Origin: Paraplanobispora takensis | Lineage (GTDB): Bacteria; Actinomycetota; Actinomycetes; Streptosporangiales; Streptosporangiaceae | Reading direction: 5' to 3' | NCBI RefSeq assembly: GCF_016863195.1 | Contig: NZ_BOOK01000029.1 | Coordinates: 124,001 to 188,000 of the forward strand | Length of the DNA stretch: 64,000 nucleotides | Shown here: one piece after another, positions 36,486 through 45,602 of the stretch | How the letters are laid out: every line of letters starts with the position of its first letter | Numbering within the stretch: position 1 is the stretch's first letter | Translations under genes and position numbers: made by a program | Notes under the pieces: generated by a model | Seen by the model: only the letters and a program-made list of their open reading frames with translations | Told to the model about the DNA's origin: nothing | The model's database searches: none

Positions 36486-36513
36486 AACGGATGTTCTCAT
36501 AACGATGTTCGTT
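36486..36513. promoter_or_regulatory. Candidate operator upstream of the GH42 gene
   Basis: Direct repeats AACGGATGTTC (36486-36496) and AACGATGTTC (36501-36510), and an inverted repeat AACGA-TGT-TCGTT (36501-36513), lie 13-40 bases upstream of the beta-galactosidase start, in the intergenic space shared with the ABC importer. Confidence 0.4.
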
Positions 36514-36525
36514 TATGGTGACATC

Positions 36526-38514
36526 ATGTATTTTGGCGGTGACTACAACCCCGAGCAGTGGTCGGAGGACGTCTGGGCCGACGATGTGGCCCGGATGCGT
36601 GAGGCCGGGGTCAACCTCGTGACGGTCGGGGTGTTCTCCTGGGCGTCCCTGGAACCGGAGGAGGGCTCCTACCGCTTCGGCTGGCTGGATCGCGTGCTCG
36701 GGCTGCTCGCGGACAACGGGATCGGCGTCGACCTGGCCACGGCGACGGCCAGCCCGCCGCCCTGGTTCTCCGCGTCCCATCCGGAGTCGCTGCCGGTCGA
36801 CGCCGACGGCGCGCGGCTGTGGCCGGGCAGCCGCCAGGCCTACTGCCCCTCCTCGCCCCACTACCGGGCGGCGGCCGTACGGCTGGCGCGGGCGATGGCC
36901 GAGCACTACGCCGGGCATCCGGCGTTGCGGATGTGGCACATCGGCAACGAGTACGGCTGTCACGTCTCCCGCTGCTACTGCGACACCTCGGCGGCGGCCT
37001 TCCGCGACTGGCTGCGCAAGCGCTATGACCTGCCCGGCCTCAACGAGGCGTGGGGCACCCGCTTCTGGTCGCAGGAGTACACCTCCTTCGAGGAGGTGCT
37101 GCCGCCGCGCAGGACGCCCAGTTTCCTCAACCCGGCCCACGATCTCGACTTCCGCCGCTTCAGCTCGGCCGAGCTGCTGGCCTGCCATCTGGCCGAGCTG
37201 GAGGTGCTGCGCGAGGTCACCCCCGACGTCCCGGTGACCACCAACTTCATGGCCGGGGTGCACTGGGAGATCGACTACTGGCAGTGGGCCCCGCACGTGG
37301 ACGTGGTCGCCACCGATCACTACCTGCGCGCCGACGACCCCGACTCCCACATCGACCTGGCCTTCGCCGCCGACGTCACCCGGGGGCTGGCCGGGGGAGC
37401 GCCGTGGCTGCTGATGGAGCACTCCACGAGCGCGGTCAACTGGCAGCCGCGCAACATCCCCAAGACGCCCGGCCAGATGCGCCGCAACTCGCTGGCGCAC
37501 GTGGCGCGCGGGTCCGACGGCGCGCTCTTCTTCCAGTGGAGGGCCTCCCTGGCCGGAGCCGAGCGGCACCACTCCGGGATGATCCCGCACGCCGGGACCG
37601 ACTCCCGCATCTGGCGGGAGGTGTGCGAGCTGGGCGCGGACCTGGGACGGCTGACGGAGGTCGAGGGCTCCCGGGTCACCGCCGACGTGGCGATCGTGTT
37701 CGACTGGCCGGGCGTGTGGGCGCAGGAGCGGCCAGGCCACCCCAGCGTCGACATGACCGCCCGCGACGAGATCGCCGCCTGGCACCGGGCGCTGTGGCGG
37801 CTGGGGATCACCGCCGACTTCGTCCCGCCGCACGGCGACCTCACGCCGTACCGGCTGGTCCTGCTGCCCGCCCAGTACCTGCTGGGGGAGACGGCCCGCT
37901 CGGCCCTGCTCTCCTACGTGGAGGCGGGCGGCACCCTGGTCGCCGGCGCCTACAGCGGGGTCGCCGACGACAACGACCGCATCTGGCCCGGCGGCTACCC
38001 CGGCGCTCTGCGGGAGGTGCTGGGCGTGCGGATGGAGGAGTTCGTCCCGCTGGCCGAGGGCGGCACGGTCACGCTCTCGGACGGGTCGACCGGCCGGATC
38101 TGGCGCGAGCACGGCCGGGCCGTCACGGCCGAGGTGATCGCCTCCTACACGGCGGGCGACGCGGACCCGGTGGCCGACCCGTGGGCCCGCGTCCTGGACG
38201 GGGTTCCGGCGATCACCCGCAACGCCCGCGGCGGCGGCGCGGCCTGGTACCTCTCCACCCGCCTCGACGACCCCTCCCTGATCCGCCTGCTCACCCGGAT
38301 CACGGGCGAGGCGGGGGTGCGCCCCGCGCCGGGCGCGGTAACGGGCCTGGAGCTGGTACGGCGCGCGCACCCGGGCGGCCCGTCCTACCTGTTCGCGATC
38401 AACCACGGCGCCGACGCCGCCCCGCTGGAGGCCGCTGGCCTCGACCTGCTCACCGGGGAGCCCTTCCCGGGCACCGTACCCGCGGGCGGCGTCGCCGTGA
38501 TCAAGGAGTCCTGA
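36526..38514 (+). CDS. Beta-galactosidase, GH42 family
   Basis: Hydrolyses terminal beta-galactosides. The 662-residue protein is full length: N-terminal YFGGDYNPEQW, acid/base E142 in MWHIGNEYGC, the Cys-rich zinc-site stretch CHVSRCYC, nucleophile E298 in LLMEHSTSAVNW, then the trimerisation and beta-sandwich domains. No signal peptide, so it acts inside and needs an importer. The adjacent divergent ABC genes would suit this but look damaged. ATG 36526 is chosen over ATG 36505 because the conserved start is MYFGGDYN. Confidence 0.93.
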   Translation: MYFGGDYNPEQWSEDVWADDVARMREAGVNLVTVGVFSWASLEPEEGSYRFGWLDRVLGLLADNGIGVDLATATASPPPWFSASHPESLPVDADGARLWPGSRQAYCPSSPHYRAAAVRLARAMAEHYAGHPALRMWHIGNEYGCHVSRCYCDTSAAAFRDWLRKRYDLPGLNEAWGTRFWSQEYTSFEEVLPPRRTPSFLNPAHDLDFRRFSSAELLACHLAELEVLREVTPDVPVTTNFMAGVHWEIDYWQWAPHVDVVATDHYLRADDPDSHIDLAFAADVTRGLAGGAPWLLMEHSTSAVNWQPRNIPKTPGQMRRNSLAHVARGSDGALFFQWRASLAGAERHHSGMIPHAGTDSRIWREVCELGADLGRLTEVEGSRVTADVAIVFDWPGVWAQERPGHPSVDMTARDEIAAWHRALWRLGITADFVPPHGDLTPYRLVLLPAQYLLGETARSALLSYVEAGGTLVAGAYSGVADDNDRIWPGGYPGALREVLGVRMEEFVPLAEGGTVTLSDGSTGRIWREHGRAVTAEVIASYTAGDADPVADPWARVLDGVPAITRNARGGGAAWYLSTRLDDPSLIRLLTRITGEAGVRPAPGAVTGLELVRRAHPGGPSYLFAINHGADAAPLEAAGLDLLTGEPFPGTVPAGGVAVIKES

Positions 38515-38536
38515 CCGGAACGCGCCGCCGTACCCC

Positions 38537-38555
38537 GCCTGACGCCTCAGGCTTT
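38537..38555. terminator. Terminator between GH42 and fadD15
   Basis: GCCTGA-CGCC-TCAGGC followed by TTT on the plus strand, between the two convergent genes. The stem is short (6 base pairs). Confidence 0.55.
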
Positions 38556-38562
38556 CCTCGTC

Positions 38563-40356
38563 CTAGCTGTACAGGTCGTCGACGTGCTTGGCGAAGTCGC
38601 GCATCACGACGTTGCGCTTGACCTTGAGGGTCGGGGTGAGGTGACCGCTCTCCTCGGTGATGTCGATGTCGAGGATCGAGAACTTCTTGATCTGCTCGGC
38701 CTTGGACACCGACCGGTTGGCGTCGTCCACGGCCTTCTGCACCTCGGCGACGATCGCCGGGTCGGCGCTCAGCTCGGCGATGGTGGCCGACTCCTTGCCG
38801 TTGGCGGCCTTCCACTGCTCCAGCGCCTCGGGGTCGAGGGTGACGATCGCGGCCACGAAGGGCTTGTCGTCGCCGACCACCATCGCCTGGCTGACCAGGG
38901 GGTGGGCGCGGATGCGGTCCTCCATCGGGGCCGGGGCGACGTTCTTGCCCGCGGCGGTGACGAGGATCTCCTTCTTGCGGCCGGTGATCTTCACGTAGCC
39001 GTCGGCGTCGAGCTCGCCGATGTCACCGGTGTGGAACCAGCCGTCGGAGTCGATCGCCTCGGCGGTGGCCTTGTCGTTGTTCCAGTAGCCGTCGAAGATG
39101 TGGCGGCCCTTGACGAGGACCTCGCCGTCGTCGGCGATGGCGACCGTGACGCCGGGGAACGGCTTGCCGACGGTGCCGATCTTGTTGGCGCCGGGGATGT
39201 TGACCGTGGACGGGGCGGAGGTCTCGGTCAGCCCCCAGCCTTCGACGATCTCGATGCCCACGCCCCGGAAGAAGTGGCCGAGCCGCTCGCCCAGGGCCGA
39301 GCCGCCGGAGATCGCGACCGACAGGTTGCCGCCGGTGGCCGCGCGCAGCTTGCCGTACACCAGCTTGTCGAACAGCGTGTGCTTGAGCTTGAGGCCGAGC
39401 CCGGCTCCGCCGGAGGACTCCGCCCGGCTCCACGCGATCGCGGCGTCCGCCGCGGCGTGGAAGATCTTGCCCTTGCCCTCGGCGGTGGCCTTCTGCTCGG
39501 CGGTGTTGTAGACCTTCTCGAACACGCGGGGCACGCCGAGCAGGAACGTCGGCTTGAAGCCCTGCAGGTCGGGGCCGACGTTCTTCATGTTCGGGGTGTG
39601 CGCCAGGATCGTGCCGGTCTCGACCAGCACGGTCTGGATGATGCGGGCGAACACGTGGGCCAGGGGCAGGAACAGCAGCACCGCGCGGCCGTCGACGGTG
39701 AACAGCCGCTCCAGCGGGCCGCCTGCCACGTTGCGCGCGGTGAACAGCAGGTTGTCGTGGGTCAGGCGGCAGCCCTTGGGCATGCCGGTGGTCCCGGAGG
39801 TGTAGACGATCGTGGCGAGGTCGGCGACGCCGCGCGAGCCCCTGCGCTCGTTCAGCGTCTCGTCGGAGACCTCGGCCCCGGCGGCCGTCAGCTCCTCCAC
39901 CGCGCCGCCCTCGAAGCGCCAGATGTCCTTCAGGTCCTCCAGCTCCGGCAGGACCTCGCGGACGGTCTCCTCGTGCGACTCCAGCTCCACGAAGATCGCC
40001 TTGGTGCCGCTGTCGGACACGATCCACTTCACCTGGTCGGCGGAGGAGGTCTCGTATATCGGCACGGTGACCGCGCCCGCGGCCAGGATGGCGTAGTCGG
40101 CGACGGTCCACTCGTAGCGGGTGCGCGACATCAGCGCGACCCGGTCGCCGGGCTCGATCCCCGCCGCGATCAGACCCTTGGCCGCGGCGGCGACCTGGTC
40201 GCGGAACTCCCGGGCGGTGACGGCGATCCAGTCGTCGCCGGCCTTGCGGCGCAGGACGATCGAGCCGGGCTCCTGCTCGGCCCGCTGGAACACCGTGTCG
40301 GTCAGGTTGGCGGAGGCGGGGACGTCCACCAGCACGGGGACACTGTACTCGCGCAC
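38563..40356 (-). CDS. fadD15: Long-chain fatty acid-CoA ligase (FadD15-like)
   Basis: Activates fatty acids to acyl-CoA through an acyl-AMP. The 597-residue protein has the AMP-binding P-loop YTSGTTGMPKGC (about residues 180-195), the acyl-pocket region with VEGWGLTET, the gate motif GWFHTGDIG, and the C-terminal catalytic Lys region GRKKEILVTAAGKNVAP. It matches the VLACS-type FadD15 (Rv2187) located next to pimB in mycobacteria. GTG ending at 40356 is preferred: AGGAG lies 8 bases before it and the family begins MREYS. A GTG 9 bases earlier overlaps that site. Confidence 0.93.
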   Translation of the reverse strand: MREYSVPVLVDVPASANLTDTVFQRAEQEPGSIVLRRKAGDDWIAVTAREFRDQVAAAAKGLIAAGIEPGDRVALMSRTRYEWTVADYAILAAGAVTVPIYETSSADQVKWIVSDSGTKAIFVELESHEETVREVLPELEDLKDIWRFEGGAVEELTAAGAEVSDETLNERRGSRGVADLATIVYTSGTTGMPKGCRLTHDNLLFTARNVAGGPLERLFTVDGRAVLLFLPLAHVFARIIQTVLVETGTILAHTPNMKNVGPDLQGFKPTFLLGVPRVFEKVYNTAEQKATAEGKGKIFHAAADAAIAWSRAESSGGAGLGLKLKHTLFDKLVYGKLRAATGGNLSVAISGGSALGERLGHFFRGVGIEIVEGWGLTETSAPSTVNIPGANKIGTVGKPFPGVTVAIADDGEVLVKGRHIFDGYWNNDKATAEAIDSDGWFHTGDIGELDADGYVKITGRKKEILVTAAGKNVAPAPMEDRIRAHPLVSQAMVVGDDKPFVAAIVTLDPEALEQWKAANGKESATIAELSADPAIVAEVQKAVDDANRSVSKAEQIKKFSILDIDITEESGHLTPTLKVKRNVVMRDFAKHVDDLYS

Positions 40357-40435
40357 GGGGATCACTCCTGGGACGCACGGATCGATGGTTCCTGGAAGCT
40401 ACCGCGAGAAGTTACGCGTGGGTAGATTTGTCACT

Positions 40436-40462
40436 CAGGCGTTACCACTGCAGGCGTTACCA
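40436..40462. repeat. Direct repeat CAGGCGTTACCA upstream of fadD15
   Basis: Two exact copies of CAGGCGTTACCA with a 15-base period, 80 bases upstream of the fadD15 start and 130 bases from the divergent gene. A TetR- or LuxR-type operator is possible; nothing else is seen in 40357-40591. Confidence 0.4.
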
Positions 40463-40591
40463 AGGGCGATTTCACGTTATCAGTGCCGCCGGGTGCGGCC
40501 GTCTGACATGCGGGGCCGCCGCTATGGCGCATCTCACTCACACCTCTCACGCGCACCGTGGAGGAACCGGTCGATCGCTAGGATGTCGGGC

Positions 40592-41359
40592 ATGCGGGTT
40601 CATGTCGTCAGCGATGTGCACGGAAGAGCCGACGCCCTGGCCCGTGCGGGAGAAGGCGCCGACGCGCTGATCTGCCTGGGCGACCTGATCCTGTTCGTCG
40701 ACTACGACGACCACTCGCAGGGGATCTTCGCCGAGCTGTTCGGGGCCGAGCGGGCCGCGGAGTTCATCGCCCTGCGCACCGCCAAGCGCTTCGACGAGGC
40801 CAGGGCCATGTCCGCCGCGCTGTGGGCCTCGCTGGAGGGCGACCCGCGCGATCACATCGAACGCTCCGTCCGCCGCCAGTACGGCGAGATCTTCGCCGCC
40901 ATGCCGACCCCCGCCTACCTCACGCCGGGCAACGTGGACCTGCCGCGCTACTGGCCCGAGTACGCGCGCTCCGGCCACCACGTGCTGGACGGGGAGACCG
41001 TCGAGATCGGGGGCCTGCGGTTCGGCTTCGTCGGGGGCGGGCTGCGCACGCCGTACCGCACGCCGAACGAGATCGACGACGAGGAGTTCGCCCGCAAGGT
41101 CGAGGCGGTCGGCGAGGTGGACGTATTGTGCTGCCACATCCCGCCGGCCGTGCCCGAGCTGCTGTACGACGTGGTCGCCCGCCGGTTCGAGCGGGGCAGC
41201 GAGGCCACGCTGGAGGCGATCAGGCGGACCCAGCCGCGCTACGCCCTCTTCGGCCACGTGCACCAGCCGCTGTCGGCGCGCACCCGCATCGGCAGGACCG
41301 AGTGCCTCAACGTGGGCCACTTCCGGGGCAGGGGGGTGCCCTTCGCCCTCGAGTGGTGA
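40592..41359 (+). CDS. Calcineurin-like metallophosphoesterase
   Basis: A 255-residue two-metal phosphoesterase. The metal motifs are in order: SDVHGRAD (D-x-H), CLGDLILF (GD), GNVDLPRYW (GN, shifted D), CCHIPP and GHVHQP. The substrate (nucleotide, phosphoprotein or lipid) is unknown. ATG at 40592 has AGGA 8 bases upstream; an ATG 9 bases earlier is too close to any site. Divergent from fadD15. Confidence 0.88.
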   Translation: MRVHVVSDVHGRADALARAGEGADALICLGDLILFVDYDDHSQGIFAELFGAERAAEFIALRTAKRFDEARAMSAALWASLEGDPRDHIERSVRRQYGEIFAAMPTPAYLTPGNVDLPRYWPEYARSGHHVLDGETVEIGGLRFGFVGGGLRTPYRTPNEIDDEEFARKVEAVGEVDVLCCHIPPAVPELLYDVVARRFERGSEATLEAIRRTQPRYALFGHVHQPLSARTRIGRTECLNVGHFRGRGVPFALEW

Positions 41360-41488
41360 GCCGTGCCACCGGTGGGCCGTGCCACCGGTGATCCGGGCAA
41401 CCGGTGATCCGGGCGGCGCGGGAGGATCTTCGCGGCCGGGTGTGAGCCGGACGTACGCCAGGAAAGCCTGAGCGAGTACGGTAACCCC

Positions 41489-41926
41489 ATGGCTGATCGC
41501 ACCACTTCCAGCATCACGATCGGCGCGGGCCGGTCGACCGTCATGACGGTGATCGCCGACTTCGCCGCGTACCCGGAGTGGGCGGGTCAGGTGAAGTCCG
41601 CCCAGGTCCTGTCCAACGGGGAGGACGGGCGCCCCGACCGGGTCAGGTTCGTCCTGGACGCGGGCCCGATCAGCGACGAGTACACCCTCGCCTACACCTG
41701 GCACGGGGACGAGTCCGTCGACTGGGTCATCGCCGAGGCCGGGAAGATGGTCTCCGGCCTCACCGGCAGCTACCGCCTGGCCGAGACGGGCGCGGGCACC
41801 GAGGTCACCTATGAGCTGGCCGTCGACCTCAAGGTCCCGATGATCGGCATGATCAAGCGAAAAGCGGAGAAGGTCATCATCGACACCGCCCTGAAGGGGC
41901 TGAAGAAGCGCGTCGAGGCCGGGTGA
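41489..41926 (+). CDS. SRPBCC (START/Bet v1-like) protein
   Basis: A 145-residue single-domain protein with the SRPBCC order: IADFAAYPEWAGQVKSA, then DEYTLAYTW, then the long C-terminal helix (KVIIDTALKGLKKRVE). The fold forms a hydrophobic pocket for lipids or aromatic ligands. It precedes the ArsA-like ATPase by 40 bases, and the same pair occurs as Rv2185c-Rv2184c in mycobacteria, so a joint envelope or lipid role is likely (inference). ATG at 41489. The preceding gap has CCGTGCCACCGGTG repeats. Confidence 0.88.
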   Translation: MADRTTSSITIGAGRSTVMTVIADFAAYPEWAGQVKSAQVLSNGEDGRPDRVRFVLDAGPISDEYTLAYTWHGDESVDWVIAEAGKMVSGLTGSYRLAETGAGTEVTYELAVDLKVPMIGMIKRKAEKVIIDTALKGLKKRVEAG

Positions 41927-41966
41927 CCGGGCACGGCGCCCGGACGCGACCGGTGGAGGAGACCGA

Positions 41967-43136
41967 GTGACCCGGGTCCTGCTGTTCACCGGCAAGGGCG
42001 GGGTCGGCAAGACGACCGCCGCGGCGGCCACCGCCGTCCTCGCCGCCCGGTCCGGGCTCAAGACGCTCGTGGTCTCCACCGACACCGCGCACTCGCTGGC
42101 CGACGCGCTCGGAGCGAGCCCCGGCCCCGAGCCGGCCCAGATCGCCCCCGGCCTGCACCTGTACCAGGTCGACACCCAGCGGTCGCTGGAACGCCAGTGG
42201 GGTGAGCTGCGCGACTACGCCCGGGGGTTCTTCGCCGAGCTGGGCCTGGACGAGGTCACCGCCGAGGAGATCACGGTGCTGCCCGGCGCCGAGGAGGTCA
42301 TCGCGCTGCTGGAGCTGCGCGAGCAGGCCCGCACCGGGAGCTGGGACGTGATCGTCATCGACTGCGCGCCCACCGCCGAGACGCTCCGGCTGCTCGCGCT
42401 GCCCGAGGCGCTCGACTGGCACGTCAACCGGCTGCTCCCGGTCGGCAGGCGGCTGCTTCGCACCCTGGCGCCCCTGGTGCGCAGGGTGGCGATGGTCAGC
42501 GTGCCCGACGACCACGTGGTCGGCGCGGGCGAGCGCCTGCACCGGGGGCTGATGGAGGTGCGCGAGCTGCTCACCGGCCCCGGCGCCAGCGTCCGCCTGG
42601 TGCTGACGCCCGAGGCCGTCGTGCTGGCCGAGGCCCGCCGTACCCTCACCTCCCTGAGCCTGTACGGCTACCGCGTCGACGCGGTGATCGCCAACCGGGT
42701 CTTCCCCGCCGAGGGCGCCGACCCGTGGCGGCAGCGGTGGGCGGCCGCCCAGGCGGGGCACCTGGCCGAGGTGGAGCAGTCCTTCGCGCCGCTGCCCGTC
42801 CACCGGGTGCCCTATCTGGAGGCCGAGCCCGTCGGCCTCGACGCCCTGGCCGGCGTCGCCGAGGCCATGTACGGCGAGAGCGACCCCTTCGCCGCGCCCG
42901 CGGTGGAGCCGCCGCTGCGGATCACCCCCGAGGGCGAGCTGATCCTGGCGCTGCCGCTCGCCGAGAAGGGGGAGGTCGACCTCGTCAGGAAGGGCGACGA
43001 GCTGATCGTCACCATCGGCCCCTACCGCCGGGTCCTGGCCCTGCCCGCGGCGCTGGCCCGCAGAAGCGTGCGGGAGGCCGCGCTCTCCGACGGCCGTCTC
43101 CGGGTACGGTTCGATGCGGGAGGGCCAGATGACTGA
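41967..43136 (+). CDS. ArsA/Get3-like P-loop ATPase with HSP20-like tail
   Basis: A 389-residue SIMIBI ATPase with deviant Walker A GKGGVGKTT at residues 9-17, switch segment VVSTDTAHSLADALG and DVIVIDCAPTAET. No arsenite Cys set is visible, so it is not a pump ATPase. Residues about 315-385 form the small beta-sandwich C-terminal domain (ArsA_HSP20 type). It matches Rv2184c. GGAGGAG lies 5 bases before the GTG start. Its last 8 bases overlap the DUF5304 gene. A targeting or chaperone role is plausible; unproven. Confidence 0.87.
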   Translation: MTRVLLFTGKGGVGKTTAAAATAVLAARSGLKTLVVSTDTAHSLADALGASPGPEPAQIAPGLHLYQVDTQRSLERQWGELRDYARGFFAELGLDEVTAEEITVLPGAEEVIALLELREQARTGSWDVIVIDCAPTAETLRLLALPEALDWHVNRLLPVGRRLLRTLAPLVRRVAMVSVPDDHVVGAGERLHRGLMEVRELLTGPGASVRLVLTPEAVVLAEARRTLTSLSLYGYRVDAVIANRVFPAEGADPWRQRWAAAQAGHLAEVEQSFAPLPVHRVPYLEAEPVGLDALAGVAEAMYGESDPFAAPAVEPPLRITPEGELILALPLAEKGEVDLVRKGDELIVTIGPYRRVLALPAALARRSVREAALSDGRLRVRFDAGGPDD

Positions 43137-43731
43137 CAACGGTGAAATGAACGGCGGCGCCCAGAAGCCCCGCGATGACGACGCCCCGCGCAACGACGAG
43201 ACTCCGCGCAACGAGGACGCCCCGCGTGGCACGCAGACACCCGGGGGCGGGGACGCCCCGCGTGGTGAGGGCGCGTCCCGCGGCACGGACGCGCCTCGCG
43301 GCGGGGACGCCCCCCGCGGCTCCGACCCGCTCGGGAGCGCGGCCGAGGAGGCCTTCAGGCTCTTCGACACGATCCAGCGCAGGGCCACCAGGGAGCTGCG
43401 GAAGAACCTGATCAAGGGCACCATGACCGGGTTCGGCAGCGCCTTCTCCGGCGGCGGCTCCCGCGGCGGCCGCAGGGACGTGTGGGAGGAGGCGGTCTCC
43501 GAGCACGAGGATGAGTACATCTGCCGGGCCTGCCCCGTCTGCCGTGCCATGGCGGCGCAGCGGGAGTCCGGCGGGCAGGTCGCCGATCACCTGATGCAGG
43601 CGGGCTCCGAGCTGTTCGCCGCGCTGAAGTCGGCCGTCGACGCGATCAACCGGCCCTCGCCCTCACAGCGGGCGAAAGAACGTGACGCGTCGCGGGAAGA
43701 TACCCCCGTGGAGCACATCGACCTGGGGTGA
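43129..43731 (+). CDS. DUF5304-like protein with DAPR repeats and Cys cluster
   Basis: A 200-residue protein of unknown function. The N-terminal 65 residues are low-complexity, with repeated DAPRG/DETPR units that are acidic and Arg/Pro rich. The middle helix (AAEEAFRLFDTIQRRA) leads to a CRACPVCR cluster that could bind zinc, then a helical tail. The order SRPBCC-ArsA-DUF5304 is conserved in actinomycetes. GGGAGGG lies 4 bases before the ATG. The gene overlaps the ATPase by 8 bases, so it is translationally coupled. Confidence 0.8.
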   Translation: MTDNGEMNGGAQKPRDDDAPRNDETPRNEDAPRGTQTPGGGDAPRGEGASRGTDAPRGGDAPRGSDPLGSAAEEAFRLFDTIQRRATRELRKNLIKGTMTGFGSAFSGGGSRGGRRDVWEEAVSEHEDEYICRACPVCRAMAAQRESGGQVADHLMQAGSELFAALKSAVDAINRPSPSQRAKERDASREDTPVEHIDLG

Positions 43732-43753
43732 TCCCCGGCGGGAAAGGTGAGAG

Positions 43754-44698
43754 ATGGCGCTGACCATCGGCATTGACATCGGCGGCACCAAGGTCGCGGC
43801 GGGCGTCGTGGACGAGCAGGGGCAGATAGTCGAACAGCTCCTGCGCCCGACTCCGGCGGAGAACCCCGAGAAGGTCGCCGAGACGATCGCCGAGGTGGTC
43901 GGCGAGCTGAGCAGGGGCCGGCAGATCGAGGCCGTCGGCCTCGGCGCGGCGGGCTTCGTCGACGAGACCCGCTCGGTCGTGCGTTTCGCCCCCAACCTGG
44001 CCTGGCGCGAGGAACCGCTGCAGAAGAAGGTCGCCGAGCTGGTCGGCCTGCCCGTCGTGGTGGAGAACGACGGCAACGCCACGGCGTGGGGCGAGGCCAG
44101 GTTCGGCGCCGGGCGGAACGAGAGCCATCTGGTGTGCGTGACCGTCGGCACCGGCATCGGCGGCGGCATGGTGTTCGACGGAGCCCTCTACCGCGGGCGC
44201 TGGGGCATGGGCGCCGAGCTCGGGCACATGCAGGTGGTCCCCGAGGGCCGTCCGTGCGGGTGCGGCAACCTCGGCTGCTGGGAGCAGTACGCCAGCGGCA
44301 ACGCCCTGGTCGCCGAGGCCCGGCTGATCGCCGAGGCCGACCCCGAACGGGCGGCCGGGCTGCTGGAGATCGCGGGCGGCTCGCCCGGCGACATCGAGGG
44401 CACGGAGGTGACCGAGGCCGCCCGCGCGGGCGACCCGGCGGCGCTCGCCGCCTTCTCCTCGATGGCCGAGTGGCTGGGCCAGGGACTGAGCGACCTGGCC
44501 GCCGTGTTCGACCCCGGCTGCTTCGTCCTGGGCGGCGGCGTCTCGCGCGCCGCCGACCTCTGGATCGACCAGGTCCGCGAGGCCTTCGCCCGTCATCTGA
44601 CCGGGCGCGGGCACCGTCCGCTGGCCGACATCCGCCTGGCCGAGCTGGGCGCCTCCGCCGGTCTGGTCGGCGCCGCCGACCTCGCCCGCAACCGCTGA
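43754..44698 (+). CDS. glkA: ROK-family glucokinase
   Basis: Phosphorylates glucose with ATP. The 314-residue protein has the ATP-binding DIGGTKVAAGVVDEQG, sugar and catalytic Asp in ENDGNATAWGEARFG, and the zinc-binding ROK signature CGCGNLGCWEQYASG. The position beside the DUF5304 and ArsA genes matches SCO2126 (glkA) in S. coelicolor, which also mediates glucose repression. No helix-turn-helix is present, so it is a kinase and not a ROK repressor. ATG at 43754 after AAAGGTGAG. Confidence 0.94.
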   Translation: MALTIGIDIGGTKVAAGVVDEQGQIVEQLLRPTPAENPEKVAETIAEVVGELSRGRQIEAVGLGAAGFVDETRSVVRFAPNLAWREEPLQKKVAELVGLPVVVENDGNATAWGEARFGAGRNESHLVCVTVGTGIGGGMVFDGALYRGRWGMGAELGHMQVVPEGRPCGCGNLGCWEQYASGNALVAEARLIAEADPERAAGLLEIAGGSPGDIEGTEVTEAARAGDPAALAAFSSMAEWLGQGLSDLAAVFDPGCFVLGGGVSRAADLWIDQVREAFARHLTGRGHRPLADIRLAELGASAGLVGAADLARNR

Positions 44699-44865
44699 GC
44701 CCTCCGTCCCGCGGAGCCGCCCGTACCCCCGAGCCGTCCGCTCCCCGGAACCGCCCGCTCCACCGGGCCGTGCGGTTCCGGGGGACCGGATGGGGAGGGG
44801 GGTGTTATCGCCGGATATCGCCGGTCCGGTTACGCTCGGCTCACGGGTGTTCCCGGGAGGTCGCC

Positions 44866-45579
44866 GTGCTGCTCAGAGTCGCCAGCTACAACGTGCGTGC
44901 CATGCGTGACGACGTGGTGGCGCTCGGGCAGGTCATGACCGCGCTGCGGGCCGACGTGCTCTGCGTCCAGGAGGCCCCCCGGTTCCTGTGCTGGCGCCGC
45001 AAGCGCAGGAACCTGGCGGCCTCCGGAGGGCTGAGGGTGGCCGCGGGACTGCGCGTCGGGGGCGTGGCCGTCCTGGCCGGGCCCGGGGTCCGGGTGCTGC
45101 ACGGCGAGGGCCGCCGGCTGCGGTTCTTCTTCGGCCTGGAGCAGCGGGCGATCGCCGTCGCCGTGGTGGAGAGCGGCGGCGTCCGGGTGGCGGTCGGCTC
45201 CATCCACCTCGACCTCAACGAGGGCGCGCGCCTGTACCACGCCCGCGAGGCGGTGCAGATCCTGTACGACGTCGCCGGCCGCTTCGACGCGCTGCCCGTG
45301 CTGGCGGGGGACATCAACGAGAAGTCCGACCGGCCCTCCTGGCGGTACATCGCCGGGAAGCTGCCCGACTGCTACCCGCTCGCGCCGCGCGGCGACGGCC
45401 TGACCTTCCCCGCCCGCGGACCGCACCTGCGCATCGACGCGATCTTCGCGGTGGCCGGGCTGCGGGTGGTCTCCTGCGGCGGCGCCGAGGCCGACCCCGC
45501 CCTCCTGGCCGCGGCGAGCGACCATCGGCCGGTGCTCGCCGAGCTGGCCGTGGCGGGGAGAAGCACGCACGAGGAGTGA
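44866..45579 (+). CDS. Endonuclease/exonuclease/phosphatase (EEP) family protein
   Basis: A 237-residue hydrolase of the DNase I/AP-endonuclease/inositol phosphatase fold: RVASYNVRAM with the first Asn, LCVQEAPRF (metal Glu), VAVGSIHLD, AGDINEKSD and the final SDHRPVLAELA. No signal peptide. The substrate is uncertain (nucleic acid, phospholipid or inositol phosphate). GGGAGG sits 5 bases before the GTG. It lies 23 bases before the secreted propeller-like gene. Confidence 0.87.
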   Translation: MLLRVASYNVRAMRDDVVALGQVMTALRADVLCVQEAPRFLCWRRKRRNLAASGGLRVAAGLRVGGVAVLAGPGVRVLHGEGRRLRFFFGLEQRAIAVAVVESGGVRVAVGSIHLDLNEGARLYHAREAVQILYDVAGRFDALPVLAGDINEKSDRPSWRYIAGKLPDCYPLAPRGDGLTFPARGPHLRIDAIFAVAGLRVVSCGGAEADPALLAAASDHRPVLAELAVAGRSTHEE

Positions 45580-45602
45580 GCCCGGCCCGTACCATTTGGA
45601 GC

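Noticed and set aside
41360-41430. Short CCGTGCCACCGGTG direct repeats after the metallophosphoesterase gene
   Set aside because: Too short and GC-rich to call a functional element; no coding or regulatory pattern.
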